A DNA stretch of 64,000 nucleotides from Mycobacterium ostraviense (GCF_002705925.1 NZ_NKRE01000001.1:1495238-1559237); one strand, 5' to 3'. Counted from the first letter of the stretch, positions 32,928 to 44,235 are shown. Translations and numbers: made by a program. Notes: a model not told the origin generated them from the sequence alone.

Positions 32928-33380
32928 TCAGCCCATGAACGGGCGGGTGACCAACACGTAGATCGCCACCACGGCCACCGGTGCCACCAATGGCAACCAC
33001 GGCACCTGCAGCGGGAAGGACGTCGCGACCAATCCGGCAAACGCGAATCCGGCGGCGGACACGATCGTCGGCAAACTGCCCATCACAAGGCCCGTGCCGA
33101 CCGCGTGCCGAAACACCAGGTAGGCGGCTGCGCACAGCCCCGACAGCGCGGCAAGCCCCTGCGAAGGGTCCGACATCACCAGCACCGCCACCGACAGCAG
33201 CACCGCAATCGTTGCCGCGGGCCGAAACGCGATGCCCGCTGCCACGGCAAGAGCGCCCGCAGCCCCGGCGGCAACGGCCGGCCCGTGCGACCCGACGACG
33301 GCGGCGCCCACCATCAGCAGACCGAACAACGAGGACCCGACGCGGCTGACCTGGCCGACCTGACCGGCAGAAACGCCCAT
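32928..33380 (-). CDS. Integral membrane protein (Rv3162c-like)
   Basis: A 150-residue membrane protein with about four to five hydrophobic helices (roughly 14-34, 36-53, 56-70, 75-95 and 115-143) and short loops. No catalytic motif is visible. Its ATG follows the DUF58 stop by one base, so it is translated as the last gene of the minus-strand DUF58/MoxR operon, matching the position of M. tuberculosis Rv3162c. It may be a small membrane partner of the MoxR system; that is inference from position only. Confidence 0.8.
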   Translation of the reverse strand: MGVSAGQVGQVSRVGSSLFGLLMVGAAVVGSHGPAVAAGAAGALAVAAGIAFRPAATIAVLLSVAVLVMSDPSQGLAALSGLCAAAYLVFRHAVGTGLVMGSLPTIVSAAGFAFAGLVATSFPLQVPWLPLVAPVAVVAIYVLVTRPFMG

Positions 33381-33381
33381 G

Positions 33382-34668
33382 TCAGCGCCGTCCCGCCAGC
33401 TGTCCGCGCCCCCGACGACGGCGATCCGGCAAGGTGCTCATCGACTGCTCCAACGGACGATCCCCCTGCCAGGACAGCACGTCGACACCGACGGTGGCCA
33501 TGTCGCGGTACATCGCGGAGCGCTGCAGCGCCCACAGCCGTACCACCAGCGGGTCCTGCTCACCCTCGAACGGAGAGCCGTCGAGAACGTCGACGGCAAC
33601 CACCACATGGCCGCGTTTACGCAAGTCGATGAGTGCCAGCGCGAATTCGGTGTCGAGCAAGGTGGAGAACGCGATGACGATCGCCCCGGCCGGGACGGCT
33701 GCACGCGGCGCCAGTGTCCCGGTAGTCCTTTCGAACCCGTCGCCGGTGCCCAACACGGTATCGAGCACTCGATAGAACTGGCGCTGGCCGATGTCGGCGC
33801 CCAGCCACCGGGGGCGGTTGCCGCCGAGCGCGACGATCCCGGCGCGGTCACCGTTGCGCAGCGCGGTCTGTACCACCTGCGCAGCGCCACGCGCGATGCG
33901 CTCGGTGGCCACGGTCGCCGGGCCCGGCGGCTGCCGATAGGTGTCGATGAGCACGATCACGTCGGCGGCGCGGTCGGTCAACCGCTGCGTCACGTGCAAT
34001 CGGCCGCGCCGCGCGCTGACCGGCCAGTTGACGGCGCGCAGCTGGTCGCCCGGCACGTAGGGGCGAATGTCCGCGTATTCCACGCCCGGGCCGATGTGCC
34101 GGGTGAGGTGGGCACCCAGGCGGTCGAGCAACTCGGTCTGCGGAATCGCCGTGGGCTGCGGCGGTGTCAGCGGAAAGACCACGACTTCGGCTGCGTCGAC
34201 GGTTCCCGTCCCGGTCAGCAAACCGCCGCGCGCGACCACGTCGACCCGGGCCCGGATGGGATAGCGCCCCCATCGCGGCGCCGACGCGGCAACAATTCTG
34301 GCTGGGCGGCAATCCGATTGGAGAACATCGAGCTGCATACCGGTAGGCGCCCAGACCGTGACTTCAACCGGCTCCGAACCCGATGGAGCGGTGGAATCCG
34401 TTGTGGCCCAGACCTTGACGTGCGCCTGCTCATTCTCGAAGCAGCGCTGCGAATCCGGCTCGCCGTGCACCTGGACGGCCGGGACCGGTCGCTGCCAGTA
34501 GATCGAGCACAGCACGCCGAGCAGCGGCGCCGCGAACGCGATTAGCTGCCAGCGACCGCCGATGACGGCAGCCGCCAGCGCCGCTGCCGCACCGGTAGCG
34601 ATCGCCAGCGTCAACGGTGAGGCGCGCCAGCGCAACTCGACTTCACGCGTCTGGATCATTCGTTCCAC
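33382..34668 (-). CDS. DUF58 domain-containing membrane protein (Rv3163c-like)
   Basis: A 428-residue protein with two N-terminal transmembrane helices (about 17-35 and 42-58), an Ig-like beta region, and a C-terminal DUF58/von Willebrand A-like domain. The DUF58 signature RPYVPGDQLRAVNWPVSARR lies near residues 205-224, followed by VIVLIDTYRQ, where the metal-site serines of a true MIDAS are incomplete. DUF58 proteins are encoded next to MoxR ATPases and are thought to act with them in assembly or metal-loading of other proteins. It overlaps moxR3 by 26 bp if the GTG at 34668 is used; the ATG at 34659 is an alternative. Confidence 0.9.
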   Translation of the reverse strand: MERMIQTREVELRWRASPLTLAIATGAAAALAAAVIGGRWQLIAFAAPLLGVLCSIYWQRPVPAVQVHGEPDSQRCFENEQAHVKVWATTDSTAPSGSEPVEVTVWAPTGMQLDVLQSDCRPARIVAASAPRWGRYPIRARVDVVARGGLLTGTGTVDAAEVVVFPLTPPQPTAIPQTELLDRLGAHLTRHIGPGVEYADIRPYVPGDQLRAVNWPVSARRGRLHVTQRLTDRAADVIVLIDTYRQPPGPATVATERIARGAAQVVQTALRNGDRAGIVALGGNRPRWLGADIGQRQFYRVLDTVLGTGDGFERTTGTLAPRAAVPAGAIVIAFSTLLDTEFALALIDLRKRGHVVVAVDVLDGSPFEGEQDPLVVRLWALQRSAMYRDMATVGVDVLSWQGDRPLEQSMSTLPDRRRRGRGQLAGRR

Positions 34669-35620
34669 TGGTTCGCGGAACAGGCAAGCGCCGCAACAGT
34701 TCTCCTACGACGTCGGCGCCCTGTACCTTTCGCACCCACATCTCCGGACGCAACGTGATCCGGTGCGCGATCGACGCGGTCGCCAGCGCCTTGACGTCTT
34801 CGGGGATCACATAGTCGCGTCCGAGCAGCAGCGCGCGGGCACGCGCGAGTTGCACCAGGTCGAGTTCGGCTCGCGGACTGGCGCCGACGGCGACCTGGGG
34901 ATGATGCCGCGTCGCGGTGGCCAGCGACACCACGTAGTGCAAGACGTCCTGGTGGACGGTCACCTGCTCGACCGATTCCCGCATCGCCAGCAGGTCGTGC
35001 AGGTCGACGACCTGGCTCACCGTCGGTTCGGCCGATCCCCGGTCCAAGCGGCGGCGCAGCATCGCGGTCTCGTCCTGCTCGGAGAGGTAGCGCAGCTCCA
35101 GCCGAATCGCGAAGCGATCCAGCTGCGCCTCGGGCAGCGGGTAGGTGCCCTCGTACTCGATCGGGTTGTCGGTGGCCAGCACGATGAACGGCGTGGGCAG
35201 CTTGTGCGTCTTGCCGTCGATGCTGACCTGGCCCTCGGCCATCGCCTCGAGCAACGCCGCCTGGGTTTTCGGCGGCGTGCGATTGATCTCGTCGGCCATC
35301 AGCAGGTTGGTGAAAATCGGACCGGGGCGAAACTCGAAGCGTCCCGACTGCATGTCGTAGATTGTCGAGCCGAGCAGGTCGGCCGGCAGCAGATCGGGGG
35401 TGAACTGCACTCGCTTGAATTCCAGTCCCAGCGCGGCGGCGAAGGACCGTGCGATCAGCGTCTTGCCCAGCCCGGGCAGGTCCTCGATGAGCACGTGGCC
35501 GCGGGCCAGGACGGCGGTGAGGATCAGCGTGAGCGCGGCGCGCTTGCCCACCACGACGCGTTCGATTTCATCGAGCACCGCCTCGCAGCGGGCCGTCGTC
35601 GTCGCGACCGGCATATTCAT
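34643..35620 (-). CDS. moxR3: MoxR-family AAA+ ATPase (Rv3164c-like)
   Basis: A 325-residue AAA+ ATPase of the MoxR clade, a chaperone-like group that remodels partner complexes. Walker A is EDLPGLGKT at 46-54, Walker B is LLMADEINRTPPKTQAALLE near 105-124, and sensor 1 lies around VLATDNPIEYEGTYPLPEAQ. The arginine finger region DRFAIRLELRY follows. The C-terminal lid domain contains the conserved GASPRAELDL. It is co-directional with DUF58 and membrane-protein genes, the standard MoxR context. Symbol given by synteny with M. tuberculosis. Confidence 0.93.
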   Translation of the reverse strand: MNMPVATTTARCEAVLDEIERVVVGKRAALTLILTAVLARGHVLIEDLPGLGKTLIARSFAAALGLEFKRVQFTPDLLPADLLGSTIYDMQSGRFEFRPGPIFTNLLMADEINRTPPKTQAALLEAMAEGQVSIDGKTHKLPTPFIVLATDNPIEYEGTYPLPEAQLDRFAIRLELRYLSEQDETAMLRRRLDRGSAEPTVSQVVDLHDLLAMRESVEQVTVHQDVLHYVVSLATATRHHPQVAVGASPRAELDLVQLARARALLLGRDYVIPEDVKALATASIAHRITLRPEMWVRKVQGADVVGELLRRLPVPRTSGTNDPDA

Positions 35621-35658
35621 GATCGGGTCATGATCGAGTCACATTCGTCCTACCAGCG

Positions 35659-36141
35659 TCATACCAGCTCGAATTTTTCCAGTATCGCTTCGAGCGCCGC
35701 GCGGCCGGGACCGGGCTGATGCGCACCGGAGGGCGCGACGTTGTTCGGGTTGACCCATTCCCACAACTCGGCGCCGAACAGCATCTGGCCCGTGGCATGA
35801 AACGCCGCCGGGTCTTTGGCCAGCCGTTGACCGGTCGCGATTTCAAATCGGCGCGCCAGCATCGGACGCAAGTGCCGGTCCCAGTCCGCCCGGGTGGATT
35901 CCGACCACCGGATCGTGGTCTCGGTGCTCGACAGCCAGCGGCGCAATCCGTCGCCGAGATCGTCGTGCTCGGGCTCGGCGGCCGGTGATGATCCGTGGCC
36001 GAGGACACGGCGGACATTGAGCAACACCAGGCCCACCGCCACACCCGAGGCTGTGAGCATGAACCGGCGATCCGGCACGATCAACCCCAGCAGCTCGATT
36101 CCGACGATGAGGCAAACACCCAGGATGACAAGCTTTTTCAC
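35659..36141 (-). CDS. Small membrane protein of the MoxR cluster (Rv3165c-like)
   Basis: A 160-residue protein with two N-terminal transmembrane helices (about 3-21 and 27-45) and a soluble C-terminal domain of about 110 residues rich in tryptophan and arginine (SESTRADWDRHLRPMLARRF). No known catalytic motif. The GTG start overlaps the stop of the DUF4129 gene by 3 bp (GTGA), and it precedes moxR3 by 38 bp. Position matches Rv3165c. Function unknown; its conservation in this cluster suggests a MoxR-linked role. Confidence 0.82.
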   Translation of the reverse strand: MKKLVILGVCLIVGIELLGLIVPDRRFMLTASGVAVGLVLLNVRRVLGHGSSPAAEPEHDDLGDGLRRWLSSTETTIRWSESTRADWDRHLRPMLARRFEIATGQRLAKDPAAFHATGQMLFGAELWEWVNPNNVAPSGAHQPGPGRAALEAILEKFELV

Positions 36142-37097
36142 AGGGCAGCTCGCGGGGTGCGGGACGCCAGTTCGTCGAGCACCAGCCGAAGGACCCGCAC
36201 GGCGAGGTCGCGGTGCCCCTCGTTCATCACGTGCGGGCTGAACCGCGCCTCGGCGAACAGGTTGACCAGCTGTCCGGCGTTGTCAGCGCGCAGGACACCG
36301 TGCGCGACGGCGCGGGCCAGCACCTCGGTGGGGGTGTCGAAGTGCTGGGGAACGGCGCCGGGAACGTTGGCGAGCTCCCGCTCCATGGCCGCGTAGCAGG
36401 CAATGATCGCCTGCCGTGGCTCGCGATCGAGATCGGTCATCTCGGCCAATCCCAGTTCGGCCGCCCGAACCAGCAAATCCGGCCCCTGCGCCGGCCCCGG
36501 GAACTCGACGTCGTCGGCGGGCACGCTCGCCGGGGGTGCGGCGCGCCACCGCCGCCGCGCCATGATGGCTGCCCCTGCGACGATCATGATCAACAGCGGA
36601 ACCGTGTACGCGAGCAGGATTTCCAGGGTGTGTCCGGGATTGTCCGGCGGGTGCTGCCTCGGTGGCGCCGCGGGGCGGGGCGCCGGCGGTGGCGCGCTCT
36701 GATCCGCCGAGGGCAGCGAGGAAGCCACTTCCTGCGGCACGACCAGGCGGGCCAGCAGCGTCGCGACCAGCAGCCAGGCCACGATCACGCCCAGCCCGAT
36801 GAGCAGCACCCGCCAACTGGGCCGTCCCTTGCCGCCGCCGAGCATCTCGGACAGGTTCCCCGCACTGGGCGCCTCCGCGCGTGGATCACGCAATCGCGCG
36901 ATCATCGCGAACGCCATCAGCGCGACACTCGCGCTCAGGGCGACGATCACGAACGTCAGCGCCACCCGGCCGCTACCCGGCTCCGAGTGGGAGCCACCGT
37001 CGGCAGCCGGCAGATAGCCACGCAGGGCCGCGGCGACCAGGATCAACAGCAGGATCAGGGCGACAACGCGTCCTGTCGGCTTGTCGATACCGGGCAT
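36138..37097 (-). CDS. DUF4129 domain-containing membrane protein (Rv3166c-like)
   Basis: A 319-residue protein. Four transmembrane helices are visible (about 11-29, 46-66, 96-115 and 165-185), with a proline-rich loop (PPPAPRPAAPPRQHPP) between the third and fourth. The C-terminal ~110 residues match DUF4129: REPRQAIIACYAAMERELA, then TPTEVLARAVAHGVL and an FAEARFSPHVM segment. DUF4129 is often found at the end of transglutaminase-like membrane proteins linked to MoxR/DUF58 operons. ATG 37097 is chosen because it opens the first helix; the open frame to 37484 lies over the SDR gene in another frame and is not coding. Confidence 0.85.
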   Translation of the reverse strand: MPGIDKPTGRVVALILLLILVAAALRGYLPAADGGSHSEPGSGRVALTFVIVALSASVALMAFAMIARLRDPRAEAPSAGNLSEMLGGGKGRPSWRVLLIGLGVIVAWLLVATLLARLVVPQEVASSLPSADQSAPPPAPRPAAPPRQHPPDNPGHTLEILLAYTVPLLIMIVAGAAIMARRRWRAAPPASVPADDVEFPGPAQGPDLLVRAAELGLAEMTDLDREPRQAIIACYAAMERELANVPGAVPQHFDTPTEVLARAVAHGVLRADNAGQLVNLFAEARFSPHVMNEGHRDLAVRVLRLVLDELASRTPRAAL

Positions 37098-37182
37098 CTG
37101 GCACACCTGCCTGCCGCCGCTGCGGCCTGGGATTTCTTCATACTGGCATGTCAAAGACCCCTGTCGCCACCAGCGGCCGAAG

Positions 37183-38052
37183 TTACTGCTCCCGCTGGAA
37201 CGGCCGGAAGCTGCCGTCGAGAACCTCGCGGTGGCCGACGGTGCGCCCGGTGACCACGGCCGCATCGACGAGTGCCAATTCCACTGCCGCCCTGGCGAAT
37301 TCGTCCGCCGGGGCGGTGTCGGCGAATTCCCGGGCGTAGTAGGCCAACCCCGGGGTGAGGATGGGTTTCGACGGCGCCAGCGCGTTGACCGCGATGTTGT
37401 GGCCGGCCAGATCGAAGGCCGCGCACTGGGTGAGATGCTCGAGCGCCGCCTTGGCTCCGCCGTATCCGGGCAGGACCCCGCCAATGCGATCCGGATAGGG
37501 CCCGTCGCCGGGTAACCGGGAGGCCACCGAGGTGATGTTGACGACCCAGCCGCCGCCCGCAGCGATCATGTCGGGACAGGCGAGTTGCATCAACTCGTAG
37601 GCAGCGAACACCGAAATCTCGAAGTGCCGGCGATAGGCGGCCAACGGGATACTGAGGAATCCGGGCCAGCCGCGTTTGCCGTCGGTCGGCCTGGCGGGCT
37701 TGGCGTGCGGTTGCGCGCCCGGCACCGGCGGGCGGCCGGGCGCGGTGAACGCCGCATTGTTGACCAGGATCGTGATCGGCCCCAACGCATCTCGCGCTTG
37801 GGTTACCAGCCGTGCGACGTCGTCGCGCTCGGTCAGGTCGGCCCGCACCGCGATCGCGCGTCCGCCGGCCGCCTCGATATCGGCCACGGTTTCACCGATG
37901 GTCCCGGGCAGCCGGTCGTCCCACACCTGCTCGGTGCGCCCGGCAACGGCCACCGCCGCGCCCTCGGCCGCCAACGCCAACGCGATGGCACGGCCCAATC
38001 CGCGGCTGGCGCCGGTGACGACCGCGCCGCGCCCGGCCAGCCGCCGCGTCAC
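37183..38052 (-). CDS. Short-chain dehydrogenase/reductase
   Basis: A 289-residue NAD(P)-dependent SDR. The cofactor motif TGASRGLGRAIALALA lies near residue 13, NNA near 100, the catalytic serine in NITSVAS, and YGGAK as the YxxxK motif. A 30-residue insertion (about 106-140, rich in proline and lysine) separates the NNA motif from the next helix and is unusual. The GTG at 38052 overlaps the TetR stop by 4 bp, so the regulator and SDR are translationally coupled. From memory, M. tuberculosis has the DUF4129 and TetR genes adjacent without an SDR here. Substrate unknown. Confidence 0.9.
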   Translation of the reverse strand: MTRRLAGRGAVVTGASRGLGRAIALALAAEGAAVAVAGRTEQVWDDRLPGTIGETVADIEAAGGRAIAVRADLTERDDVARLVTQARDALGPITILVNNAAFTAPGRPPVPGAQPHAKPARPTDGKRGWPGFLSIPLAAYRRHFEISVFAAYELMQLACPDMIAAGGGWVVNITSVASRLPGDGPYPDRIGGVLPGYGGAKAALEHLTQCAAFDLAGHNIAVNALAPSKPILTPGLAYYAREFADTAPADEFARAAVELALVDAAVVTGRTVGHREVLDGSFRPFQREQ

Positions 38053-38651
38053 CGGGTCACCCCGTGCACCAGGATCGCGGCGGTCTGATCCACCCACGTG
38101 TCGTCGAGCTTTTCGTCCGGGCGCAGCAGCATCCGCAGCATCGTGGCTCCCCCGATCAGTTCGATCAACCGGTCCGGGTCGACGTCGGGATGGGCCTCAC
38201 CGCGGTCGACAGCCGCCCGCAACCGCGCCCGCACGGCGACGAACAGGTCGGTGAAGCGTGACATCACCCGGGCGTTGAGTTCGGCATCGGCGGTCATATC
38301 GGCCACCAGACCGGGCAACGCGGCCCGTACCACCGGGGTGGTGAACACGTCGCGAGTGGCGGCGAGCATCATCGCGATGTCGGCGGCGATATCGCCGGCC
38401 GGAGCTTCCAATGCCGTGGGGGCCGCCGGGAATGCCGCCTCGTGGACCAGCTCGGCCTTACTCGACCAGCGCCGGTACAACGCCGATTTCGTGGTCCCGG
38501 CACGTTCGGCGACTGCGGCCAGGCTCAGGTTCGAATAGCCGATCTGCACAAGCAGTTCCGCGGTGGCCGCCAAGATCGCCGAATCGATGCGCGGGTCGCG
38601 GGGCCGCCCGGCGCCCGGGGCCTTGTCAAGGGAGGACGGGTCTGCTTTCAT
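38049..38651 (-). CDS. TetR family transcriptional regulator (Rv3167c-like)
   Basis: A 200-residue TetR regulator. The helix-turn-helix is in residues ~20-65: RIDSAILAATAELLVQIGYS, then LSLAAVAERAGTTKSALYRR and WSSKAELVHEA. The C-terminal ligand domain is alanine/leucine-rich and ends AAILVHGVTR. ATG 38651 follows GGTAGG and leaves a 43-bp divergent spacer to the phosphotransferase-like gene, which it probably controls together with itself. It matches the place of Rv3167c, reported to influence host-cell death and envelope lipid traits in M. tuberculosis. The open frame upstream to 38879 runs over the neighbouring gene and is not coding. Confidence 0.92.
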   Translation of the reverse strand: MKADPSSLDKAPGAGRPRDPRIDSAILAATAELLVQIGYSNLSLAAVAERAGTTKSALYRRWSSKAELVHEAAFPAAPTALEAPAGDIAADIAMMLAATRDVFTTPVVRAALPGLVADMTADAELNARVMSRFTDLFVAVRARLRAAVDRGEAHPDVDPDRLIELIGGATMLRMLLRPDEKLDDTWVDQTAAILVHGVTR

Positions 38652-39830
<1,179 letters not shown>

Positions 39831-39831
<1 letters not shown>

Positions 39832-40946
39832 TGCTTGGGCCGCTCGACGAATATCCGGTACACCAACTTCCCCAGCCGATCGCCTGGCCGGGTTCCTCCG
39901 ACCGCAACTTCTATGACCGCTCCTACTTCAACGCCCACGACCGCACCGGAAACATCTTTGTGATCAGCGGTATCGGCTACTACCCCAACCTGGGCGTAAA
40001 GGACGCATTCCTGCTCATCCGGCGCGGGGACACCCAAACGGCGCTACATCTTTCCGACGCTATCGACCAGAACCGGCTGCGCCAGCGCGTCAACGGCTAT
40101 CGCATCGAGGTCATCGAGCCGCTGCGCAAGCTGCGCCTGATCCTCGACGAAACCGAAGGCATCGCAGCCGATCTCACCTGGCAGGGGTTGTTCGACGTCG
40201 TCCGGGAACAGCCGCACATACTGCGGTCCGGCAACCGGGTGACGCTGAATGCGCAACGGTTCGCCCAGCTGGGCAGCTGGAGCGGCCGGATAGCGATCGA
40301 CGGCGAAGAGATCGCGGTGGACTCCGCCGCCTGGATCGGCAGCCGCGACCGGTCCTGGGGCATCCGGCCGATCGGTGAGCCGGAGCCGGCCGGCCGGCCC
40401 GCCGATCCGCCGTTCGAGGGCATGTGGTGGCTGTACCTGCCGATGGCGTTCGACGATTTCGCGGTCGTGCTGATCATTCAGGAGGAGCCGAACGGATTCC
40501 GCTCGCTCAACGACTGCACCCGGGTGTGGCGCGACGGCCGTGTCGATCAGCTGGGCTGGCCGCGGGTGACAATCCACTACCGCTCCGGCACCCGGATCCC
40601 CACCGGGGCGACCATCGACGCGACGGCATCCGACGGCACCCCGGTGCACTTCGACGTGGAGTCCAAGCTGCCGGTGCCCATCCACGTCGGCGGCGGCTAC
40701 GGCGGTGATTCCGACTGGCTGCACGGCATGTGGAAGGGCGAGAAATTCGTCGAGCGGCTGACCTACGACATGACCGATCCGGCGATCATCGCGCGGTCCG
40801 GCTTCGGCGTCATCGACCATGTCGGCCGCGCGATGTGCCGCGACGGCGACGCCGAACCGGTGGAGGGCTGGGGTCTGTACGAGCACGGCGCGCTGGGACG
40901 CCACGACCCGTCGGGATTCGCCGACTGGCTGACCGTTGCACCGTAA
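39831..40946 (+). CDS. Rv3169-like conserved protein
   Basis: A 371-residue soluble protein. It contains many tryptophan and aromatic beta-strand segments (FEGMWWLYLPMAFDDFAVVL, WIGSRDRSWGIRPIG) suggestive of a lipocalin-like or AttH/hydroxyneurosporene-synthase-like beta fold, but I cannot place it in an enzyme family. No signal peptide or membrane helix is seen. It is coupled to the phosphotransferase-like gene by a TGATG overlap, as Rv3169 follows Rv3168. Coupling suggests that both act on the same substrate. Confidence 0.8.
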
Positions 40947-41770
40947 GCGCGCCGTGAACGGGGCGCCGGCCACCGCACCTCGACGTCAATGCCCCGAGCT
41001 ACGGTCAACTGCCCCAAGGACGGTGCCGACGTCGTTGGGGCCGCAACGGTAGTCAGTCAGGCCGGGTCACATCAGTCACTTGAGTCACCCCGCGTCGGGG
41101 TGTTGGTCGTGCTCGCCTTACTCGGAAATTCATGGTGACCACCAATGCTGCTGGCCAACGATGTCCTCTTGGTCCTCTTGCGCAGCCTTGGATGCCTGGC
41201 TCTGTTTTCGACGTTTTCCGGTACGCCGATACCGCACCTTCGCTCAGAACCATCGGCGGTCATGCCGCCGTATCGAGCGTGCAGTGACGGCTTTGACTGT
41301 GTATGCAGGGCGGGAATATCCATGATCGGCCCGCCCTGAGCGCACACTCGGCACCACCAGCGCACACTCGGCGCCACCAGCCGCCGACCCATCCGCACCA
41401 GCCCACGATTTCCCATCTCCCCACACCCGGGCGCAGCCCCACGACCGCCTGGAAGCGACAAATCTATTGGGCGCCTCGGTTGTCGCGTGAAGCTGGGCAA
41501 ACCATGTGGCCGGCTCGGCCAACGACCCATCGATAAAAATGTCAGCGCCGCAGCCCACGACGCCGCTGAGCCGCGACAATGAGAGCCGTCGTCCCGCAGA
41601 GATCCGCAGAAATCCGCCAAGGTCCACGAGGTGATCCACGAAAACAGGTGACGGTCGTACGTCACCAAAGTTCAACCGTCCGTTGCCAGATTCCGGCTTC
41701 GATGATCGCGGGCAGGCCGGCGATAACAATTATTCCGACGGATCCGCTGAAATGCGGTTGACTGGAGGAC
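40947..41770. other. 824-bp region without a supported gene
   Basis: Several overlapping short ORFs occur on both strands, but none has a ribosome binding site, a family match or consistent third-position GC. A weak hairpin (ccccaa at 41012-41017 with ttgggg at 41035-41040) could terminate the upstream operon. A 20-bp direct repeat is listed separately. A decayed gene on the minus strand at about 41240-41720 is possible, but I cannot identify it. Confidence 0.55.
41341..41380. repeat. 20-bp tandem direct repeat
   Basis: cgcacactcggcaccaccag at 41341-41360 is followed at once by cgcacactcggcgccaccag, with one mismatch. It lies in the gene-free region. No role is apparent. Confidence 0.85.
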
Positions 41771-43117
41771 GTGACAAACCCACGCTGGATTGTCGACGTG
41801 GTCATAGTGGGAGCCGGCTTCGCCGGACTGGTGGCAGCCCGCGACCTGGCCGGTCAGGGTCATGACGTGCTGGTCTTCGAAGGCCGCGACCGTGTCGGCG
41901 GCCGCTCCCTCACCGGCAACGTCGCCGGATTACCGGCGGATATGGGCGGCACATTCGTCGGACCTACTCAAAACCAGGTCCTGGCCCTGGCCGACGAGCT
42001 GCGAGTTCCGACCATCCCGACCTACCACGACGGCAAGAACGTGATCCACTGGCGAGGCGCGGTACGCCCGTACAGCGGCACGATCCCGAGGCTTTCGCTG
42101 GCCGGACTGCTCGACATCGCACGGTTGCGCTGGCAATTCGAGCGGCTGGCCCGCGGCGTGCCGATATCGGCGCCATGGGATGCGCCACGAGCGCGCGAAC
42201 TCGATGGCGTGTCACTGCGTCAGTGGTTGCGCGCGGTGCGCGCCACCGCGTCGTCGCACGACCTGATGGCCATCATGGCCCGGGTGACCTGGGGTTGCGA
42301 ACCCGAAGACGTGTCCATGCTGCACGCCACGCGCTATGTGCGCGCGGCTGGTGGCCTGGACCGGCTCCTCGACGTCGAAAACGGCGCCCAGCAGGATCGG
42401 TTCGCGGGCGGCACCCAGCAGATCGCCGACCTGGCGGCGGCTGAGCTGGGAAACCGGGTGGTGCTGGACGCCCCGGTGCGTCGCATCGACCGGCACGGCG
42501 CCGGTGTGACCGTCACGTCGGATCAAGGACAGGCCGAAGCCGGGTTCGTCATCGTGGCGATCCCGCCCGCGCACCGTACGGCCATCGAGTTCAATCCCCC
42601 GCTGCCGCCGGAATACCTGGAACTGGCCCGGCATTGGCCGCAGGGCCGGTTGAGCAAGGCCTACGCCGCGTATTCGAAGCCGTTCTGGCGAGCCAACGGA
42701 TTCTCCGGCCAGGCCTTGTCGGACAACGGCCCGGTGTTCATCACGTTCGATGTCAGCCCACATGACGACGGGCCAGGCATCCTCATGGGTTTCGTCGATG
42801 CTCGCACATTCGACTCGCTGCCCACCGAGCAGCGCCGCCGCGACACGCTGCGGTGCTTCGCCTCGCTGTTCGGCGATCAAGCGCTCAAGCCGCTCGACTA
42901 CGCCGATTACCGTTGGGGCAGCGAGCAATTCGCGCCGGGCGGTCCCACCGCGGCGGTGCCGCCCGGTTCCTGGACCAAATACGGGCGGTTGCTGCGCGAA
43001 CCGGTTGGGCCGATCCACTGGGCCGGCACGGAAACCGCGGATGAATGGACCGGTTATTTGGAGGGCGCCGTCAGGTCCGGTCGGCGTGCGGCCACCGAAG
43101 TCTCCGCACTGCTATGA
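41771..43117 (+). CDS. aofH: Flavin-containing amine oxidase (Rv3170-like)
   Basis: A 448-residue FAD-dependent amine oxidase. The dinucleotide-binding motif [20 protein letters not shown] lies at about 10-29, ending with the acidic [11 protein letters not shown]. The C-terminal FAD motif is [20 protein letters not shown]. The substrate domain lies between, with [20 protein letters not shown] sequence. It matches M. tuberculosis AofH closely in the parts I recall. No signal peptide, so cytoplasmic. GTG 41771 is the start matching homologues, although GGAGG is only 2 nt upstream. It overlaps the convergent hydrolase gene by 6 bp. Confidence 0.92.
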   Translation: MTNPRWIVDVVIVGAGFAGLVAARDLAGQGHDVLVFEGRDRVGGRSLTGNVAGLPADMGGTFVGPTQNQVLALADELRVPTIPTYHDGKNVIHWRGAVRPYSGTIPRLSLAGLLDIARLRWQFERLARGVPISAPWDAPRARELDGVSLRQWLRAVRATASSHDLMAIMARVTWGCEPEDVSMLHATRYVRAAGGLDRLLDVENGAQQDRFAGGTQQIADLAAAELGNRVVLDAPVRRIDRHGAGVTVTSDQGQAEAGFVIVAIPPAHRTAIEFNPPLPPEYLELARHWPQGRLSKAYAAYSKPFWRANGFSGQALSDNGPVFITFDVSPHDDGPGILMGFVDARTFDSLPTEQRRRDTLRCFASLFGDQALKPLDYADYRWGSEQFAPGGPTAAVPPGSWTKYGRLLREPVGPIHWAGTETADEWTGYLEGAVRSGRRAATEVSALL

Positions 43118-44074
43118 GCTGATCCGGTGGACCGCGGAATGCCGCGTGACCGATTCGGCCAGGCTACGCAAATGGCGGTTCACCTCGTGGTGCTGTTCCA
43201 GCATCGAGCAGTGGCCGCCGGGCAACTCGACGAGGTCGAAGACATTGGGTGCGGCACTGGCGATCTTGCGTGACTGACTCATCGGCGTCAGCCGGTCGCG
43301 CTTGCTGCCGATCACCAGGGTCGGCACCGTCAAACCTTCGAGGTTGATATGCCGAGGCCCCAGTTCCTGCACGAGCATCCGCGCACAGCCGCCGCGCCCT
43401 GCCGCTGAGGTCTGCGCGAAAAGCTCGTAGACCAGCCGAGCAGTGCTCGGGTGGGCATCTGCCCCGACGGCCATCATTGCGACCATGAACTGGGTCGGTA
43501 TCCGGACCGCGCCGGGTATCCGAAATCCCCCGAACGCCTTGATCAAGCCGCGGCCGGCCAGCACTCGTGCCGCCGACAACTCCCGTGGCACCGACAGCAA
43601 CTTCACCTTGCTGAGCAGGTCGCCGGTGGTCGTGTTGATCAAGGCGACCGCGTCGGCGCGCCGGGGTACCTTGTGGCGATAGCGTTCCGACCAGGCCGAG
43701 ATGGTGATCCCGCCCATCGAATGTCCGGCGATCAACGCCCGCTCGTGCGGGGCCAGCGTCGCGTCCAACACCGAATCCAGGTCGGAGGCAAGGTGTTTGA
43801 GGGTGTAGCTGCCGCGACGAGGAATGCCACTGTGCCCGTGTCCGCGGTGGTCGAAAGCGATCACCCGATAGTCGTTGGCCAGGTCGGCGATCTGATATGC
43901 CCACACCCGGATGGAGCAGACGAAGCCATGCGTCAAAACGATCGGATAGCCGTCCGGCGGCCCGAACACCTGGGTGTGCAGCGGAGTCCCGTCGGCCGCG
44001 CGAACGGTCAAACTGCGACTGGGCGGCAACGCATCGGGCAACTCGTTCGGCACATTGCCGCGGGTGGACTTCAT
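43112..44074 (-). CDS. hpx: Alpha/beta hydrolase (Rv3171c/Hpx-like)
   Basis: A 320-residue alpha/beta-hydrolase. The oxyanion segment is [13 protein letters not shown], the nucleophile elbow GHSMGG places the serine near residue 118, the acid is in [11 protein letters not shown], and the histidine is in [10 protein letters not shown]. Such enzymes hydrolyse esters or lactones, or act as cofactor-free haloperoxidases in vitro, which explains the Hpx name in M. tuberculosis. No membrane helix or signal peptide. It converges on aofH with a 6-bp overlap and is divergent from a second amine oxidase gene. Physiological substrate unknown. Confidence 0.9.
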   Translation of the reverse strand: MKSTRGNVPNELPDALPPSRSLTVRAADGTPLHTQVFGPPDGYPIVLTHGFVCSIRVWAYQIADLANDYRVIAFDHRGHGHSGIPRRGSYTLKHLASDLDSVLDATLAPHERALIAGHSMGGITISAWSERYRHKVPRRADAVALINTTTGDLLSKVKLLSVPRELSAARVLAGRGLIKAFGGFRIPGAVRIPTQFMVAMMAVGADAHPSTARLVYELFAQTSAAGRGGCARMLVQELGPRHINLEGLTVPTLVIGSKRDRLTPMSQSRKIASAAPNVFDLVELPGGHCSMLEQHHEVNRHLRSLAESVTRHSAVHRISS

Positions 44075-44235
44075 CGCCGCTCCCCCTTCGAACGCGGCTT
44101 CGTCGCCGCCCTCCGGATGGCGCCGAGTTTACCTGACGGTAATGTGGGACCGGTCACATTTGCGCGAATACGATCTGGTAACGACGCTGAGCAGCCGACA
44201 TTTCGGGAATTGGGCGGGTGTGAGACCCTGACGGC

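Noticed and set aside
41012..41040. Hairpin downstream of the Rv3169-like gene as a terminator
   Set aside because: Only six paired bases around a 17-base loop and no T-run; too weak to list.
41072..41729. Overlapping minus-strand ORFs of 198 and 161 codons
   Set aside because: No ribosome binding site, no recognisable domain and mutual overlap; at best a decayed gene I cannot name.
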